From Paracidovorax wautersii (GTDB taxonomy: Bacteria; Pseudomonadota; Gammaproteobacteria; Burkholderiales; Burkholderiaceae_C), in NCBI RefSeq assembly GCF_900113035.1, contig NZ_FONX01000015.1:1-64000 (forward strand): a stretch of 64,000 nucleotides of DNA, in the 5' to 3' direction. The position numbers were made by a program, and so were the translations under genes. The notes below the pieces were generated by a model that worked only from the letters and a program-made list of their open reading frames with translations, searched no databases and was not told where the DNA came from. Each line of letters begins with the position of its first letter. Position 1 is the first letter of the stretch. Of the stretch, positions 44,393 through 54,911 are shown piece after piece.

Positions 44393-45178
44393 ATGCTTGA
44401 AGAAGAATCCGCAGCCCCCGCGGGGCTGGACAAGCGCGACTGGATCGCCGGCCTGGAGCGCGGCGTGAGCATCATCGAGGCCTTCGACGACGCCCACCCG
44501 CGCATGACCGCCAGCCAGGCCGGCCAGCGCACCGGCATGACCCGCACCGCCGCCCGGCGCTACCTGCTGACGCTGCAGCACATGGGCTACGTCGCCAGCG
44601 ACGGCAAGCTGTTCTGGCTGACGCCGCGCGTGCTGCGGCTGGGGCGCTCCTACCTCGAATCGGCGCGGCTGCCGCGCGTGGTGCAGCCCTTCCTGCAGCG
44701 GGTGGCGGCCGGCACCAGCGAGATCGCCTACCTGAGCGTGATGGACGGCGACGAGGTGGTCTATATCGCCCGCAACGGCCCCAACCGCAGCATGAGCACC
44801 GGCTACGTGCTGGGCGCGCGCGTGCCCGCCCAGGTGACCGCCGCCGGCATGCTGATGCTGGCCATGCGCAGCGATGCCGAGCTGGCCCAGTGGCTGGCCA
44901 GCCGCCCGCTGCAGGTGTTCACGCCCTACACCATCGCCAGCCTGGAGCGCATGCAGCTGGAGCTGGCACGCATCCGCGCCCAGGGCTGGTCGCTTTCCGA
45001 GCAGCAGCTGGACCTCAACTCGCGCGGCATCGCCGTGCCGCTGCGCGACCGCCACGGCACCCTGGTGGGCGCGCTCAACATCACCATGCCGATGGGCCAC
45101 GAAAGCTCGGACGATGCGGTGGCGCGCGTACTGCCCGTGCTGCGCGAGACGGCCCAGGCCATGCGCAACCTGATCTGA
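44393..45178 (+). CDS. IclR-family regulator (PcaR/PobR-like)
   Basis: The 261-residue protein has an N-terminal winged helix-turn-helix (about 35-75; MTASQAGQRTGMTRTAARRYL) and a C-terminal IclR effector domain (about 85-255; RVPAQVTAAGMLMLA, GWSLSEQQLDLNSRGIAVPL). The opening DWIAGLERGVSIIEAFDD is typical of PcaR, PcaU and PobR, which respond to protocatechuate, 4-hydroxybenzoate or beta-ketoadipate. It is divergent from the qui/pca genes and has a matching operator in the shared region. Confidence 0.9.
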   Translation: MLEEESAAPAGLDKRDWIAGLERGVSIIEAFDDAHPRMTASQAGQRTGMTRTAARRYLLTLQHMGYVASDGKLFWLTPRVLRLGRSYLESARLPRVVQPFLQRVAAGTSEIAYLSVMDGDEVVYIARNGPNRSMSTGYVLGARVPAQVTAAGMLMLAMRSDAELAQWLASRPLQVFTPYTIASLERMQLELARIRAQGWSLSEQQLDLNSRGIAVPLRDRHGTLVGALNITMPMGHESSDDAVARVLPVLRETAQAMRNLI

Positions 45179-45343
45179 AAGCCGCGCTCGGACTTCGCTG
45201 AAGGAAAGACGCACGGACAGGCCCACCCGGCGGCGATCGCGGACGTTTCCGTAGCGCCGCGTGGGCCGTGTCCGACAGCCGCATGCGGCGCTGCAACATA
45301 TCGTCTCACTCAGCGCTCCCGCCTCGTTCAGCACCGTTCCCGC

Positions 45344-47320
45344 ATGCCTTCCTCAGCCACCGCCGCCGCAGACCCTCTGCCCGAGGCTGCCGCATCACCT
45401 CCTGAGGCCACGGACCCCGCGCGGCACACGCCCTCGCTGTCGATGGCCGCCTGGCGGCAGTTCATGACCGTGGCCAAGCCCTACTGGCTGGGCGACAAGC
45501 GCTTCGCGGCCTGGTCGCTGATGGGCCTGCTGGTGCTGCTGATGCTGCTGGAAACCCAGCTGGCCGTGATGCTGGTCGATAGCTCCGGCGAGATGACCTC
45601 GGCCCTGGCCGCCCGCGAGCGCGAGCGCTTCTGGGACGCCGTCCACACCTGCCTGATCGTGCTGGCCTTCGCGGTGCCGGTCTATGCCTTCTACTACTAT
45701 ATGCGCGACGCCTTCGCCAACCACTGGCGGCGCTGGCTCACGCATCGCTTCCTTGACGGCTACCTGAACGGCAGGCGCTACTACGAGCTCAACGCCCAGG
45801 GCACGATCGACAACCCCGACCAGCGCATCAGCGAAGACATCAACAGCTTCACCGGCCGCTCCACGCACTTCCTGCTGATCTTCATCGGCGCGGGCATGCA
45901 GCTGGTGGCCTTCAGCGCCGTGCTGTGGTCGATCTCGCACGTGCTGGTGGCCTTTCTCGCGGTGTATGCGCTGGTGGGCACGGTGGTGGCGCTCTACGTC
46001 TTCGGGGCGCCGCTGATCCGGCTGAACTTCTGGCAGCTGCGGCGCGAGGCCGACTTCCGCTTCGGCCTGATGCGCCTGCGCGAGAACGCCGAATCCATCG
46101 CCTTCTACCGCGGCGAGGCGCAGGAGCGCGCCCAGCTGGACCACAGCTTCCAGGCGGTGTTCAACAACTACGCGCGGCTCATCAAGCGCCAGCGCTCGCT
46201 CAACCTCTTCCAGCGCGCCTTCAGCCAGCTCACGATGGTGATCCCCAGCATCATCCTGGCCGACGCCGTGCTCTCGGGCGACATGGAAGTGGGCCGCGCC
46301 ATCCAGGCCGCCGGCGCCTTCGCGGCGGTGCTGGCCTCGGTCTCGCTGATCGTGGACAACTTCGAGAGCCTGAGCCGCTTCGTCGCCGGCATCGGGCGGC
46401 TGGATACCCTGCACCAGGCCCTGCTGGGCGCGCCCGAGCGCCACGAGCCGCCCGAGCCCGAAGCCGTGACGGCCGCACGCCGCGCGCGCCGGCAGGAGCT
46501 GCGCGAGCGGCGCCAGGCCCGCCGCCAGCAATGGGCCGACGCAGCGCATGCCACGCCCGCCGGCCCGCAGCATGCCGCCGCGCCGGTGGCATCGCTCTCG
46601 CCCAGGCCCACACGCCCCCTGCACGGCGCACCGCGCCCGGGCCGCGAGATCGAGGCCCGCCCCGGCGAGCGCTTCGCCATCGAGGCGCTGACGCTCTACA
46701 CCCCGGGCTACGCCCGCCTGCTGGTGCGCGATCTCACGCTGGAGATGCAGCCCGGCGACGCACTGCTCATCACCGGCGCCAGCGGCTGCGGCAAGAGCTC
46801 GCTGCTGCGCGCCATCGCCGGGCTCTGGCGCACGGGCGAGGGCGTGGTGCACCACCCGCCGATGGAGGACGTGTTCTTCCTGCCCCAGCGCCCCTACATG
46901 CAGCCCGGCTCGCTGCGCAGCCAGATGATCTATCCGGCGCAGTCCACGCCGCGCTCCGATGCCGAGCTGCTGCAGATCCTGCACGACGTGCAGCTGCCCG
47001 ACCTGGCCGAGCGCGTGGGCGGGCTGGACGCGCAGCGCGACTGGGAAAAGCAGCTGTCCATGGGCGAGCAGCAGCGCCTGGCCTTCGCCCGCGTGCTGGT
47101 GCGCCGGCCGCGCGTGGTGATCCTGGACGAGGCCACCAGCGCGCTCGACAGCGCCAACGAGGCGCGGCTCTACCGCAGCCTGCGCGAGAGCGGCGCCACG
47201 CTGATCAGCATCGCCCACCGGGCCGCCGTGCTGGCGCACCACACGCACGTGCTGCGCCTGACGGGCGACGGCGGCTGGTCGCTGCACCCGGCGGACGGGT
47301 TCCGCTTCGAGGGGGATTGA
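45344..47320 (+). CDS. ABC transporter, fused permease and ATPase (SbmA/YddA-like)
   Basis: The 658-residue protein has an N-terminal membrane domain of the ABC_membrane_2/SbmA type (about 35-350, with NGRRYYELNAQGTIDNPDQRI) and a C-terminal ATPase. ATPase motifs are complete: Walker A GASGCGKSS, signature LSMGEQQR and Walker B RVVILDEATSALD. A basic Ala/Arg-rich linker (about 370-430) joins them. Relatives move peptides, vitamin B12 or long-chain acyl compounds; substrate unknown here. It is convergent with the PIN-domain gene. Confidence 0.92.
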   Translation: MPSSATAAADPLPEAAASPPEATDPARHTPSLSMAAWRQFMTVAKPYWLGDKRFAAWSLMGLLVLLMLLETQLAVMLVDSSGEMTSALAARERERFWDAVHTCLIVLAFAVPVYAFYYYMRDAFANHWRRWLTHRFLDGYLNGRRYYELNAQGTIDNPDQRISEDINSFTGRSTHFLLIFIGAGMQLVAFSAVLWSISHVLVAFLAVYALVGTVVALYVFGAPLIRLNFWQLRREADFRFGLMRLRENAESIAFYRGEAQERAQLDHSFQAVFNNYARLIKRQRSLNLFQRAFSQLTMVIPSIILADAVLSGDMEVGRAIQAAGAFAAVLASVSLIVDNFESLSRFVAGIGRLDTLHQALLGAPERHEPPEPEAVTAARRARRQELRERRQARRQQWADAAHATPAGPQHAAAPVASLSPRPTRPLHGAPRPGREIEARPGERFAIEALTLYTPGYARLLVRDLTLEMQPGDALLITGASGCGKSSLLRAIAGLWRTGEGVVHHPPMEDVFFLPQRPYMQPGSLRSQMIYPAQSTPRSDAELLQILHDVQLPDLAERVGGLDAQRDWEKQLSMGEQQRLAFARVLVRRPRVVILDEATSALDSANEARLYRSLRESGATLISIAHRAAVLAHHTHVLRLTGDGGWSLHPADGFRFEGD

Positions 47321-47364
47321 ACGGAAAGGAGCGGCAAGCAGCGCCGCTCTGCGCCGCGAGGCGC

Positions 47365-47880
47365 TCAGGCCGCCGTTGCGGTTGCCGCGGCCTCGGAGGC
47401 TGCCGCTGCGGCTGCCGCGTCTTCCAGCACCAGCGCGGTGGCGATGTCCGCGCCGAGCAGCATCAGCCGCTTGCGCATGCAGAGCACGGCCTTGTCCTTG
47501 CTGAGCAGGATGGCGGCGTGCGCGGCGGCCAGGTCGATGAACTTCTGGTCGTCCGCGTCCTTGCAGACGTAGGCCACGCGGGGCGCCACGTCGCGTAGGC
47601 GGGCCTGGGCGTCGAAGGCGGCCAGCACCTGGGCGGCGCTCACGCGGTAGAACTCCATGCGCGCCACGATGTGCGGATAGGCCAGCACGCGCTCCAGCTC
47701 GTCGCGCATGACCTGGGTGGCGATCCACTCCAGCCGGCCCTCGGCCAGCGCCTGGCGCAGCGGGGCGGTGCGCGGGTCCGAGAAGATCAGCAGATCGAGG
47801 GCGACGTTGGTGTCCACCACCACGGGGCGCACCGCCTCGCCCTCGCCCGGCGCGGCGGGCAGGCGGAACTCAACCGGCAT
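47365..47880 (-). CDS. PIN-domain protein (putative ribonuclease, COG1569-like)
   Basis: The 171-residue protein has the PIN-domain acidic residues: [11 protein letters not shown] (about 22-32), DELERVL, and [18 protein letters not shown] proteins are metal-dependent RNases, often toxin components, but there is no antitoxin-like small gene beside it. The start overlaps the 3' end of the rRNA methyltransferase gene by 11 bp, so it may be translated with that gene; a GTG 12 bp further up is an alternative. The C-terminus is a run of Ala/Thr/Glu. A role in RNA metabolism is possible. Confidence 0.8.
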   Translation of the reverse strand: MPVEFRLPAAPGEGEAVRPVVVDTNVALDLLIFSDPRTAPLRQALAEGRLEWIATQVMRDELERVLAYPHIVARMEFYRVSAAQVLAAFDAQARLRDVAPRVAYVCKDADDQKFIDLAAAHAAILLSKDKAVLCMRKRLMLLGADIATALVLEDAAAAAAASEAAATATAA

Positions 47881-49177
47881 CGGCAGCACCACCCGCGGCG
47901 CCGTCGGCCGCCGGTGCAGCAGAAGCGGCCTTGGACCCGCGCTCGCGCACCGCGCCCTTGATCATGTCGAAGCGGAACAGCCGGCATTCGATGGGGCCGT
48001 TCCACATCGGCACGCGGCGCGATTCCTTCAGCCGCATCTGGCTGGGCAGCTTCAGGTCGGGCGTGAGCATCCAGGCGGTCCAGCCGCTGTAGTTCTTCTT
48101 CCAGTGCGAGGCGAGCTGGCTGAAGAATTCGCTGCCGTCCTCGGTCTGAGCGGTTTCGCGGCCGGCGCGGTCCAGCTGGCTCATGCGCTCGGCCGCATTG
48201 CGGCCGAAGGTGCCGGCGGCGGCGATGCGCTCGCCATAGGGCGGGTTCAGCAGCAGCACGCCGGGCTGCTCGGTGGGCGGCATGCGCTGCAGCGCGTCGC
48301 CGCCGCGCAGCTGCACGGCCTGGGCCACGCCCGCGCGCTCGGCGTTGCGCTGGGCGAAGTCCACCATGCGGTGCGACACGTCGCTGCCGAAAACCGGCGC
48401 AGCCGGCGCGATGATGGCGCCTTCCGCTTCGTTCTTGATGGCAGACCAGACGTGCGCCTGGAAGGGCAGCAGCTTTTCGAACGCGAAGCGCCGCTGCATG
48501 CCGGGCGGAATGCGGCAGGCGATCTGCGCGGCCTCGATGGCGATGGTGCCGCTGCCGCAGCAGGGGTCGTAGAGCGGCACCGGCGCATCGCCCAGCGGGT
48601 CCCAGCCGCTGGCGGCGATCATGGCGGCGGCCAGCGTTTCCTTGAGCGGCGCGTCGCCCTTGTCCTCGCGCCAGCCGCGCTTGAAGAGCGCCTCGCCCGA
48701 GGTGTCGATGTAGATCGTGGCCTCGTCGGTGGTCAGGTGCAGGTGGATGCGCACGTCGGGCCACTGCGTGTTCACGTCGGGGCGGGCGCCGCCCTTGGCG
48801 CGGAAGCGGTCGGCGACGGCGTCCTTCACCTTGAGCGCGGCGAAGTTCAGGCTGTTGAGCGGGCTGTGCTGGGCGGTGACTTCGATCTTGAAGCTCTGGC
48901 GCGTGGTGAACCAGATTTCCCAGGCCACGCCGCTGGCGAGGCCGTAGAGGTCGCCCTCGTTGCGGTAGGGGCGGTGGGCCAGCTGCACCAGCACACGCTG
49001 GGCCAGCCGGCTGTGCAGGTTCAGGCGCATGGCGTCGCGCCACGAGGCGCGCACCAGCACGCCGCCGCGGCCGGTGAGCAGGTCGTGCCCGGTCAGGCCG
49101 GTGATGGCGTGGACTTCGTCCGCCAGATAGCCCTCGACGCCGGCGGCGCAGGGCAGGAAGAGTTGCAATTGATTCAT
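47870..49177 (-). CDS. THUMP-domain 23S rRNA guanine-N2 methyltransferase (RlmL-type)
   Basis: The 435-residue protein has an N-terminal ferredoxin-like/THUMP region (about 1-160) and a Rossmann methyltransferase domain with [14 protein letters not shown] (SAM site) and the catalytic LLNPPYGER. This matches the RlmL half of E. coli RlmKL, which makes m2G2445; no RlmK domain is fused. A 30-residue Ala/Gly tail ends the protein. The start at 49177 is divergent from the Cache MCP gene. Confidence 0.9.
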   Translation of the reverse strand: MNQLQLFLPCAAGVEGYLADEVHAITGLTGHDLLTGRGGVLVRASWRDAMRLNLHSRLAQRVLVQLAHRPYRNEGDLYGLASGVAWEIWFTTRQSFKIEVTAQHSPLNSLNFAALKVKDAVADRFRAKGGARPDVNTQWPDVRIHLHLTTDEATIYIDTSGEALFKRGWREDKGDAPLKETLAAAMIAASGWDPLGDAPVPLYDPCCGSGTIAIEAAQIACRIPPGMQRRFAFEKLLPFQAHVWSAIKNEAEGAIIAPAAPVFGSDVSHRMVDFAQRNAERAGVAQAVQLRGGDALQRMPPTEQPGVLLLNPPYGERIAAAGTFGRNAAERMSQLDRAGRETAQTEDGSEFFSQLASHWKKNYSGWTAWMLTPDLKLPSQMRLKESRRVPMWNGPIECRLFRFDMIKGAVRERGSKAASAAPAADGAAGGAADAG

Positions 49178-49315
49178 AGAGAGGCGCCAAGGATACGCGG
49201 AGTGTGCCCGCAGGCCGGCGGGCGGGCTGCCGGCGCCCCTTGCCGCCAGGGTGCGGAAAGCGCCGGCAGCGCTGTACGATATTCCGCACCTCCACCCGCT
49301 CGACCCGCCCTTCCC

Positions 49316-51148
49316 ATGCTCAACACCCTGCGCGCCCGGCTGATCGGCATTTGCGTGGCCATCACCGTCCTGTCCCTCTTCGCACTGGCCCTGGCGACGT
49401 TCCTGGTCGTGCGCAAGAACACGCTGGAGGGGCTGGACGAGCGCATCGGGCAGCTCACCCGCACCCATGCGGCGGAGCTGGCCGAGTGGGTGCGCGACAA
49501 GCAGCGCATCACCGGCTCCCTCAAGGCGGCCGTGGGCCAGGCCGAGCCCGTGCCCTTCCTGCTCGCCGCCAAGCAGGCCGGCGCGTTCGACGACGCCTAC
49601 TTCGTCTATGCCGACAAGCGCAACATCTTCGCCCACCCCATGCCGGCGGGCTACGACGGCACCGCGCGCCCCTGGTACAAGCAGGCCGTCCAGGCGGGCG
49701 GCCCGGCGCTCACGCCGGCCTATGTGGACGCCAGCACCGGCAAGCTCACCATCAGCTTCGTGGAGCCCGTGGGCCCGGCCGGCCAGCCCACGGCGGTGGT
49801 GGGCACCGACATGCATCTGGACACGGTGACCCGCAAGGTCAACGCCATCCACCCCATCCCCAAGAGCTTCGCCTTCCTGCTGGACGGCGACGGCAACATC
49901 CTGTCGTACGCCAAGGCGGACCTGGCGCTCAAGCCCGTGGCCGCGATCGCCCAGGAGCTGGACGCCGCGCAGCTGCGCGAGCTGGCCGAGCGGGGCGGTC
50001 ATGCCGACGCGGTGATCGACGGCGCCGACCAGCTGCTCTACGCCGCCAAGGTCGAGGGCACGCCCTGGACCCTGGCCGTCGCCATCGACCGCGCGCAGGC
50101 CACGCAGTCGGTGCAGACGCTGCTGCAGGTGGCCGCCGGCATCACCGCGCTGTGCGTGCTGATGGCGGTGGCGCTGGTGACCGTGGGGGTGAGCCGCCAG
50201 CTGCGCCGCCTGGCGCTGGTGCGCGACGCGCTGGAGGACATCGCCTCCGGAGAGGGCGATCTGACGCGCCGCCTCGCCACCCACGGCAACGACGAGCTGA
50301 CGCAGATCGCCAGCGCCTTCAACCGCTTCGTGGACAAGATCGCCGCCGTGCTGATCCGCATCCGCGAGTCGTCCGAATCGGTGCGCGTGGCGACCAGCGA
50401 GATCGCCAGCGGCAACCAGGATCTCTCCGCCCGCACCGAGCAGCAGGCCAGCTCGCTGGAGGAAACCGCCGCCGCCATGGAGCAGCTGACGGCCACCGTC
50501 AAGCAGAACGCCGACAACGCGCGCCAGGCCCGGCAGCTGGCCGACCAGGCCTCGGAAATCGCCGTGCACGGCGGCGGCGTGGTGGGCCAGGTGGTGACGA
50601 CCATGGGCGGCATCGAGGCCTCGGCCCGCAAGATCGTGGACATCATCGGCGTGATCGACGGCATCGCCTTCCAGACCAACATCCTGGCGCTCAACGCCGC
50701 CGTCGAGGCCGCCCGTGCGGGCGAGCAGGGCCGGGGCTTCGCCGTCGTCGCCAGCGAAGTGCGCATCCTGGCCCAGCGCAGCGCCACCGCCGCCAAGGAG
50801 ATCAAGGCCCTCATCGATGGCTCGGTCGCCCAGGTCAATGCCGGCAGCCGCTTGGTGCAGGACGCCGGAGGCACCATGGACCAGGTGGTGGACAGCGTGC
50901 GCCGCGTGACCGCCATCGTGGCCGAGATCAGCGCCGCCACCCAGGAGCAGAGCACCGGCATCGCCGAAGTCGGCGGCGCCGTGAGCCAGATGGACCAGGC
51001 CACGCAGCAGAACGCCGCCCTGGTGGAAGAAGCCACCGCCGCCGCGCAGTCGCTGCAGCAGCAGGCGGCGCAGCTGGCCGATGCGGTGGCGGGCTTCAAG
51101 CTGGCGGCGGGCGGCGACGCCGCGCTGCCGGCGCTGCCGCGGCACTGA
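49316..51148 (+). CDS. Methyl-accepting chemotaxis protein with Cache-type sensor
   Basis: The 610-residue receptor has membrane helices about 10-32 and 275-297 enclosing a Cache-like periplasmic domain ([24 protein letters not shown]). Then come HAMP (about 298-350) and the MCP signalling domain with tip [30 protein letters not shown]. Unlike the two MCPs of the che operon it has no aromatic C-terminal pentapeptide (it ends ALPRH), so CheR/CheB may act on it only with help from tethered neighbours. It is monocistronic. Cache domains commonly bind amino acids or organic acids; the ligand is unknown. Confidence 0.93.
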   Translation: MLNTLRARLIGICVAITVLSLFALALATFLVVRKNTLEGLDERIGQLTRTHAAELAEWVRDKQRITGSLKAAVGQAEPVPFLLAAKQAGAFDDAYFVYADKRNIFAHPMPAGYDGTARPWYKQAVQAGGPALTPAYVDASTGKLTISFVEPVGPAGQPTAVVGTDMHLDTVTRKVNAIHPIPKSFAFLLDGDGNILSYAKADLALKPVAAIAQELDAAQLRELAERGGHADAVIDGADQLLYAAKVEGTPWTLAVAIDRAQATQSVQTLLQVAAGITALCVLMAVALVTVGVSRQLRRLALVRDALEDIASGEGDLTRRLATHGNDELTQIASAFNRFVDKIAAVLIRIRESSESVRVATSEIASGNQDLSARTEQQASSLEETAAAMEQLTATVKQNADNARQARQLADQASEIAVHGGGVVGQVVTTMGGIEASARKIVDIIGVIDGIAFQTNILALNAAVEAARAGEQGRGFAVVASEVRILAQRSATAAKEIKALIDGSVAQVNAGSRLVQDAGGTMDQVVDSVRRVTAIVAEISAATQEQSTGIAEVGGAVSQMDQATQQNAALVEEATAAAQSLQQQAAQLADAVAGFKLAAGGDAALPALPRH

Positions 51149-51213
51149 GTGCGCGGAGCGGTTTATCCGGGCACCAGGCGCCGGGCGCCACATCAGGCAC
51201 TTTTCGGGCTGCA

Positions 51214-51254
51214 GCGCTTGATCCACCTGGGCATATAGCTATTAATTCAATAGC
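51214..51254 (+). repeat. Dispersed repeat, copy 4
   Basis: GCGCTTGATCCACCTGGGC (51214-51232) is identical to the core at 20374-20392 and is followed by the hairpin GCTATT/AATAGC (51238-51254). It lies in the 216-bp gap between the Cache MCP gene and tspO. Confidence 0.75.
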
Positions 51255-51364
51255 AAAACCAACCACGGGGAGGGCCGTAGCGCAGCGAGATCGGCCTGCC
51301 GTCCTACAAACACCGGCATGCGCCCGCCCGTACCAGCAGCCTCCGCCCCCCCTACATTGCAGCC

Positions 51365-51886
51365 ATGTCCCGTCACGCAGCCCCCCTCCCCCGCTCCACC
51401 GCCCACACCTGGCTGGCCCTGGCCGGCTGGCTGGTGCTGGCCTTCGCCACGGCCGCCATCGGCGGCGTGGCCTCGGTGCAGGCACCGGCGTTCTACGCGC
51501 AGCTCACGCAGCCTTCCTGGTCGCCGCCGCCCGGCGTCTTCGGGCCGGTCTGGACGGTGCTCTATGCGCTGATGGCCATCGCCGCCTGGCTGGTGTGGCG
51601 CGAGCCCGCCGGCAGCGGCGACGGGCGCCGCCGGGCGCTGACGCTCTTTTGCGTGCAGCTGTTACTCAACGGGCTCTGGAGCTGGCTGTTCTTCGCCTGG
51701 CATCTGGGCGCCTGGGCGCTGGCCGACATCGCTCTGCTGTGGCTGACGGTGGCCGCCACGCTGGCGGGCTTCTGGCGCATCAAGCCGCTGGCCAGTGCGC
51801 TGCTGGTGCCCTATCTGGCCTGGATCAGCTTCGCCGCGGCGCTCAACTTCACGCTCTGGCGCATGAACCCGCAGCTGCTGGGCTGA
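51365..51886 (+). CDS. tspO: TspO/MBR-family membrane protein
   Basis: The 173-residue protein has five predicted membrane helices and the family motifs QPSWSPPPGVFGPVWTVLY (about 50-68) and LLNGLWSWLFFAWH. TspO proteins bind tetrapyrroles and sterols and act as outer-membrane or stress-related sensors in some bacteria. It is convergent with rpoN, its stop touching the rpoN 3' end. Confidence 0.93.
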   Translation: MSRHAAPLPRSTAHTWLALAGWLVLAFATAAIGGVASVQAPAFYAQLTQPSWSPPPGVFGPVWTVLYALMAIAAWLVWREPAGSGDGRRRALTLFCVQLLLNGLWSWLFFAWHLGAWALADIALLWLTVAATLAGFWRIKPLASALLVPYLAWISFAAALNFTLWRMNPQLLG

Positions 51887-53461
51887 TCACAGCGCCTTGC
51901 GCAGGTTGGCCGGGGCGATGCGCAGCGCCTCGCGGTACTTGGCCACCGTGCGGCGGGCGCATTCGATGCCCTGCTCCTTGAGCATTTCGGCGATCTGGCT
52001 GTCCGAGAGCGGCTTGGCCGGGCTCTCGGCCGACACGAACTGCTTGATGAGCGCCCGCACCGCCGTGCTGGAGGCATTGCCGCCGGTCTCGGTGCCCAGG
52101 CCCGAGCCGAAGAAGTACTTCAGCTCGTAGGTGCCCTGGGGCGTGGCCATGTACTTGGCCGTGGTCACGCGGCTGATGGTCGATTCGTGCAGGCCGAGCT
52201 CGTCGGCGATGTCGCGCAGCACCAGCGGCCGCATGGCCAGCTCGCCATGCACGAAGAAGTTGCGCTGCCGGTCCACGATGGCGCGCGATACGCGCAGGAT
52301 GGTGTCGAAGCGCTGCTGGATGTTCTTGATGAACCAGCGCGCCTCCTGCAGCCGCTGCTGCATGGCCTGGTGGCCCTCGCCGCCCCGGTTGCCGCGCAGC
52401 GCGCCGGCATAGACGTCGTGCACGCGCAGGCGCGGCATCACGTCGGGGTTGAGCTGCACGCTGAAGTTCTGCTGCGCGCCGCGCCCGGTCTTCTTGACGA
52501 TGACGTCGGGCACGATGATGTTGCGCTCCACCTCGACGAAGCGCCGGCCGGGCCGGGGCTCCAGCCGCGCGATCAGCGCCATGGCGGCGCGGGTGCGCTC
52601 TTCGCTGCCGCCGCCGCACAGCGGCGTGAGCCGGCGCACGTCGCGCTTGGCCAGCATCTCCAGCGGCTGCTCGCAGATGCGCAGCGCGACCTGCAGCACG
52701 TCGGCATCGGCCTCGCGGGCTTCGGCCAGGGCGCGCAGCTGCAGCGTCAGGCATTCGGCCAGGCCGCGCGCGCCCACGCCGGTGGGCTCCAGGCTCTGCA
52801 GCAGGCGCAGGGCCACGGTGAAGCGGTGGACCAGCTCTTCGAGCTGTTCGAGGTCGGCGTCGCCCGCCAGGCTCTGCGCCAGCGATTCGAGGGGCTCGTC
52901 CAGGTAGCCGTCGTCGTTGAGCGATTCGATGAGAAAGCGCAGCGCGGCCGTGTCCAGCGGCGAGAGGCGCAGCGACAGCGCCTGGCGGTGCAGGAAGGCG
53001 GTGAGCGATTCGCCGCTGCGGGCGAGTTCGGTGGCATCGGCCTGGCCGTCGTCGTCGCCGGTGCGGTTGCGCGCGGGGGCGTCGCCGCCCCATTCGCTGT
53101 CGTCGGGCGAGAAGTCCACCGTGCCGTCGCCTTCCCAGTCGGGCGCTTCGGTGACGGCGTCGGGGCCGGCGGGCACATCGGCATCGCCCCCGCTCTCGGC
53201 GGCCGTGGCGGTGGTGGCGCTGGCCGAGGCGGCGCCGTAGAGCGAGTCGTCCTCCGCCACGGGCGTGTCGGCCTGGGGCAGGCCGAACTCCTCGCGCGGG
53301 GCGTCTTCGAGGTTGCGCTCCAGGAAGGGGTTGTCGTCGAGCATCTGCTCGACTTCCTGCGACAGCTCCAGCGTGGAGAGCTGCAGCAGCCGGATCGATT
53401 GCTGCAGCTGGGGGGTGAGCGCGAGGTGTTGGGAGACCCGCAGGGAAAGGCCGGGTTTCAT
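51887..53461 (-). CDS. rpoN: RNA polymerase sigma-54 factor
   Basis: RpoN directs polymerase to -24/-12 promoters used for nitrogen and flagellar or other regulated genes. The 524-residue protein has the Gln/Leu-rich region I (SQHLALTPQLQQSIRLLQLS), an acidic region II (about 60-150), the core-binding domain, the helix-turn-helix and the C-terminal RpoN box ARRTVAKYRE. The ATG at 53461 overlaps the lptB stop by one base (TGATG), so the two are coupled. Order lptA-lptB-rpoN is conserved in proteobacteria. Confidence 0.97.
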   Translation of the reverse strand: MKPGLSLRVSQHLALTPQLQQSIRLLQLSTLELSQEVEQMLDDNPFLERNLEDAPREEFGLPQADTPVAEDDSLYGAASASATTATAAESGGDADVPAGPDAVTEAPDWEGDGTVDFSPDDSEWGGDAPARNRTGDDDGQADATELARSGESLTAFLHRQALSLRLSPLDTAALRFLIESLNDDGYLDEPLESLAQSLAGDADLEQLEELVHRFTVALRLLQSLEPTGVGARGLAECLTLQLRALAEAREADADVLQVALRICEQPLEMLAKRDVRRLTPLCGGGSEERTRAAMALIARLEPRPGRRFVEVERNIIVPDVIVKKTGRGAQQNFSVQLNPDVMPRLRVHDVYAGALRGNRGGEGHQAMQQRLQEARWFIKNIQQRFDTILRVSRAIVDRQRNFFVHGELAMRPLVLRDIADELGLHESTISRVTTAKYMATPQGTYELKYFFGSGLGTETGGNASSTAVRALIKQFVSAESPAKPLSDSQIAEMLKEQGIECARRTVAKYREALRIAPANLRKAL

Positions 53462-54261
53462 CACATCCGGAAATGCTCGCCCAGGTACACGCGGCGCACC
53501 TCGGCGTTGTCCACGATGTCGGCGGGCGTGCCCTGCGCCAGCACGGTGCCGTCGCTGATGATGAAGGCGTGGTCGCAGATGCCCAGCGTCTCGCGCACGT
53601 TGTGGTCGGTGATGAGCACGCCGATGCCGCGCTCCTTCAGGAAGCCGATGATGCGCTGGATCTCGATCACGGCGATGGGGTCGATGCCGGCGAAGGGCTC
53701 GTCCAGCAGGATGAAGCGCGGCTGCGTGGCCAGGGCCCGGGCGATCTCCACGCGGCGGCGCTCGCCGCCCGAGAGGGCCAGCGCGGGCGAGGCGCGCAGG
53801 TGCTCCACGCGCAGCTCCTGCAGCAGCGCGGTCAGGCGCTCCTCGATCTCGGCGCGGGAAAGCGGCTTGCCGTCAGCGTCCTTCTGCAGCTCCAGCACGG
53901 CACGCACGTTCTCTTCCACGTTCAGCTTGCGGAAGATGGACGCTTCCTGCGGCAGGTACGACAGCCCCAGGCGCGAGCGCCGGTGGATGGGCATGTTGGC
54001 GACCGACTGGCCGTCGATGACGATGTCGCCGCCGTCGCTGCGCACCAGCCCGACGATCATGTAGAACGACGTGGTCTTGCCCGCGCCGTTGGGGCCCAGC
54101 AGGCCGACGACTTCGCCCTTCTGCACGGTGAGCGACACGTCCTTGACCACCTTGCGGCTGCCGTAGGACTTCTGCAGGTGCCGCGCCTCCAGGCGGCTGC
54201 CCGGGGCTGCAGCGCTGGCGGCCGCGGACGTGGAAATGGGGGAGGAAAGGGATTCGCTCAC
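53461..54261 (-). CDS. lptB: LPS export ABC transporter ATPase LptB
   Basis: LptB powers extraction of lipopolysaccharide from the inner membrane with LptFG and LptC. The 266 residues have Walker A GPNGAGKTT, the Q-loop LPQEASIFRKLNVEEN, signature LSGGERRR and Walker B FILLDEPFAGIDP. The N-terminal 22 residues are Ser/Ala-rich and extra to the E. coli protein. Start overlaps the lptA stop by 4 bp. Confidence 0.96.
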   Translation of the reverse strand: MSESLSSPISTSAAASAAAPGSRLEARHLQKSYGSRKVVKDVSLTVQKGEVVGLLGPNGAGKTTSFYMIVGLVRSDGGDIVIDGQSVANMPIHRRSRLGLSYLPQEASIFRKLNVEENVRAVLELQKDADGKPLSRAEIEERLTALLQELRVEHLRASPALALSGGERRRVEIARALATQPRFILLDEPFAGIDPIAVIEIQRIIGFLKERGIGVLITDHNVRETLGICDHAFIISDGTVLAQGTPADIVDNAEVRRVYLGEHFRM

Positions 54262-54911
54262 TTGCTCGCACCGCTCTTCATGTCGGTACTGGGCCGCAGG
54301 GTGGGTGCGGGCGTGGCAGGCGTTGGCGTCGCCGCCGGCGCTGCGGGAGCGGACTCCTTGGGCGCCAGCACCGCGCGCACGCGGCCGCCGGGGGTGCCCG
54401 AGGGCGTGCCCGCAGGCGCCGTGCGCTGGCCATCGACGGTCAGCACATCGGTCACGCTGTTGTAGAAGATGACCGCACCGGCCATCTCGTCGGAGAGCGC
54501 ACCGCCGCGGTAGCGGCGCATTTCGGCGCGGCCGATGAGCTTGACCGTGTCGGCACGGCCGTCGTATTCGATGGTCTGGGCCTCGCCTTCGACGAATTCA
54601 TCGGGCGCGCCGGCCACGGTGTCGCGCTTCTGGCGGAAGAAGGCGCGCTTGCCGGGCTCGGCCGTCACCACGCCGTACTGGAAGCCTTCCGGGTCCTGCC
54701 GCACATCGACCCGCGCGCCGCGCAGCACCATGGTGCCCTTGGTCAGCACGACGCGGCCGGTGAACACGCTGGTCTGCTGCAGCTCATCGTGGCGCAGGGA
54801 GTCCGCCTCGATGTTCATGGGCTTGTTGCGATCGGCCTTTTCGGCGCGGGCGCCCCACGAGGCACAGGCCAGCGCGCAGAGCAGAAGGAGCGGGAGCAGT
54901 CTTGTTCTCAT
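54258..54911 (-). CDS. lptA: Periplasmic LPS-bridge protein LptA
   Basis: LptA forms the periplasmic bridge carrying LPS to the outer membrane. The 217-residue protein has a signal peptide (about 1-22, ending WGARA), an OstA domain (about 30-165; MNIEADSLRHDE, GRVVLTKGTMVLRGARVDV) and a Pro/Ala/Thr-rich tail of about 45 residues that is longer than usual. lptC is not directly upstream, which differs from the usual kdsC-lptC-lptA order. Confidence 0.93.
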   Translation of the reverse strand: MRTRLLPLLLLCALACASWGARAEKADRNKPMNIEADSLRHDELQQTSVFTGRVVLTKGTMVLRGARVDVRQDPEGFQYGVVTAEPGKRAFFRQKRDTVAGAPDEFVEGEAQTIEYDGRADTVKLIGRAEMRRYRGGALSDEMAGAVIFYNSVTDVLTVDGQRTAPAGTPSGTPGGRVRAVLAPKESAPAAPAATPTPATPAPTLRPSTDMKSGASK

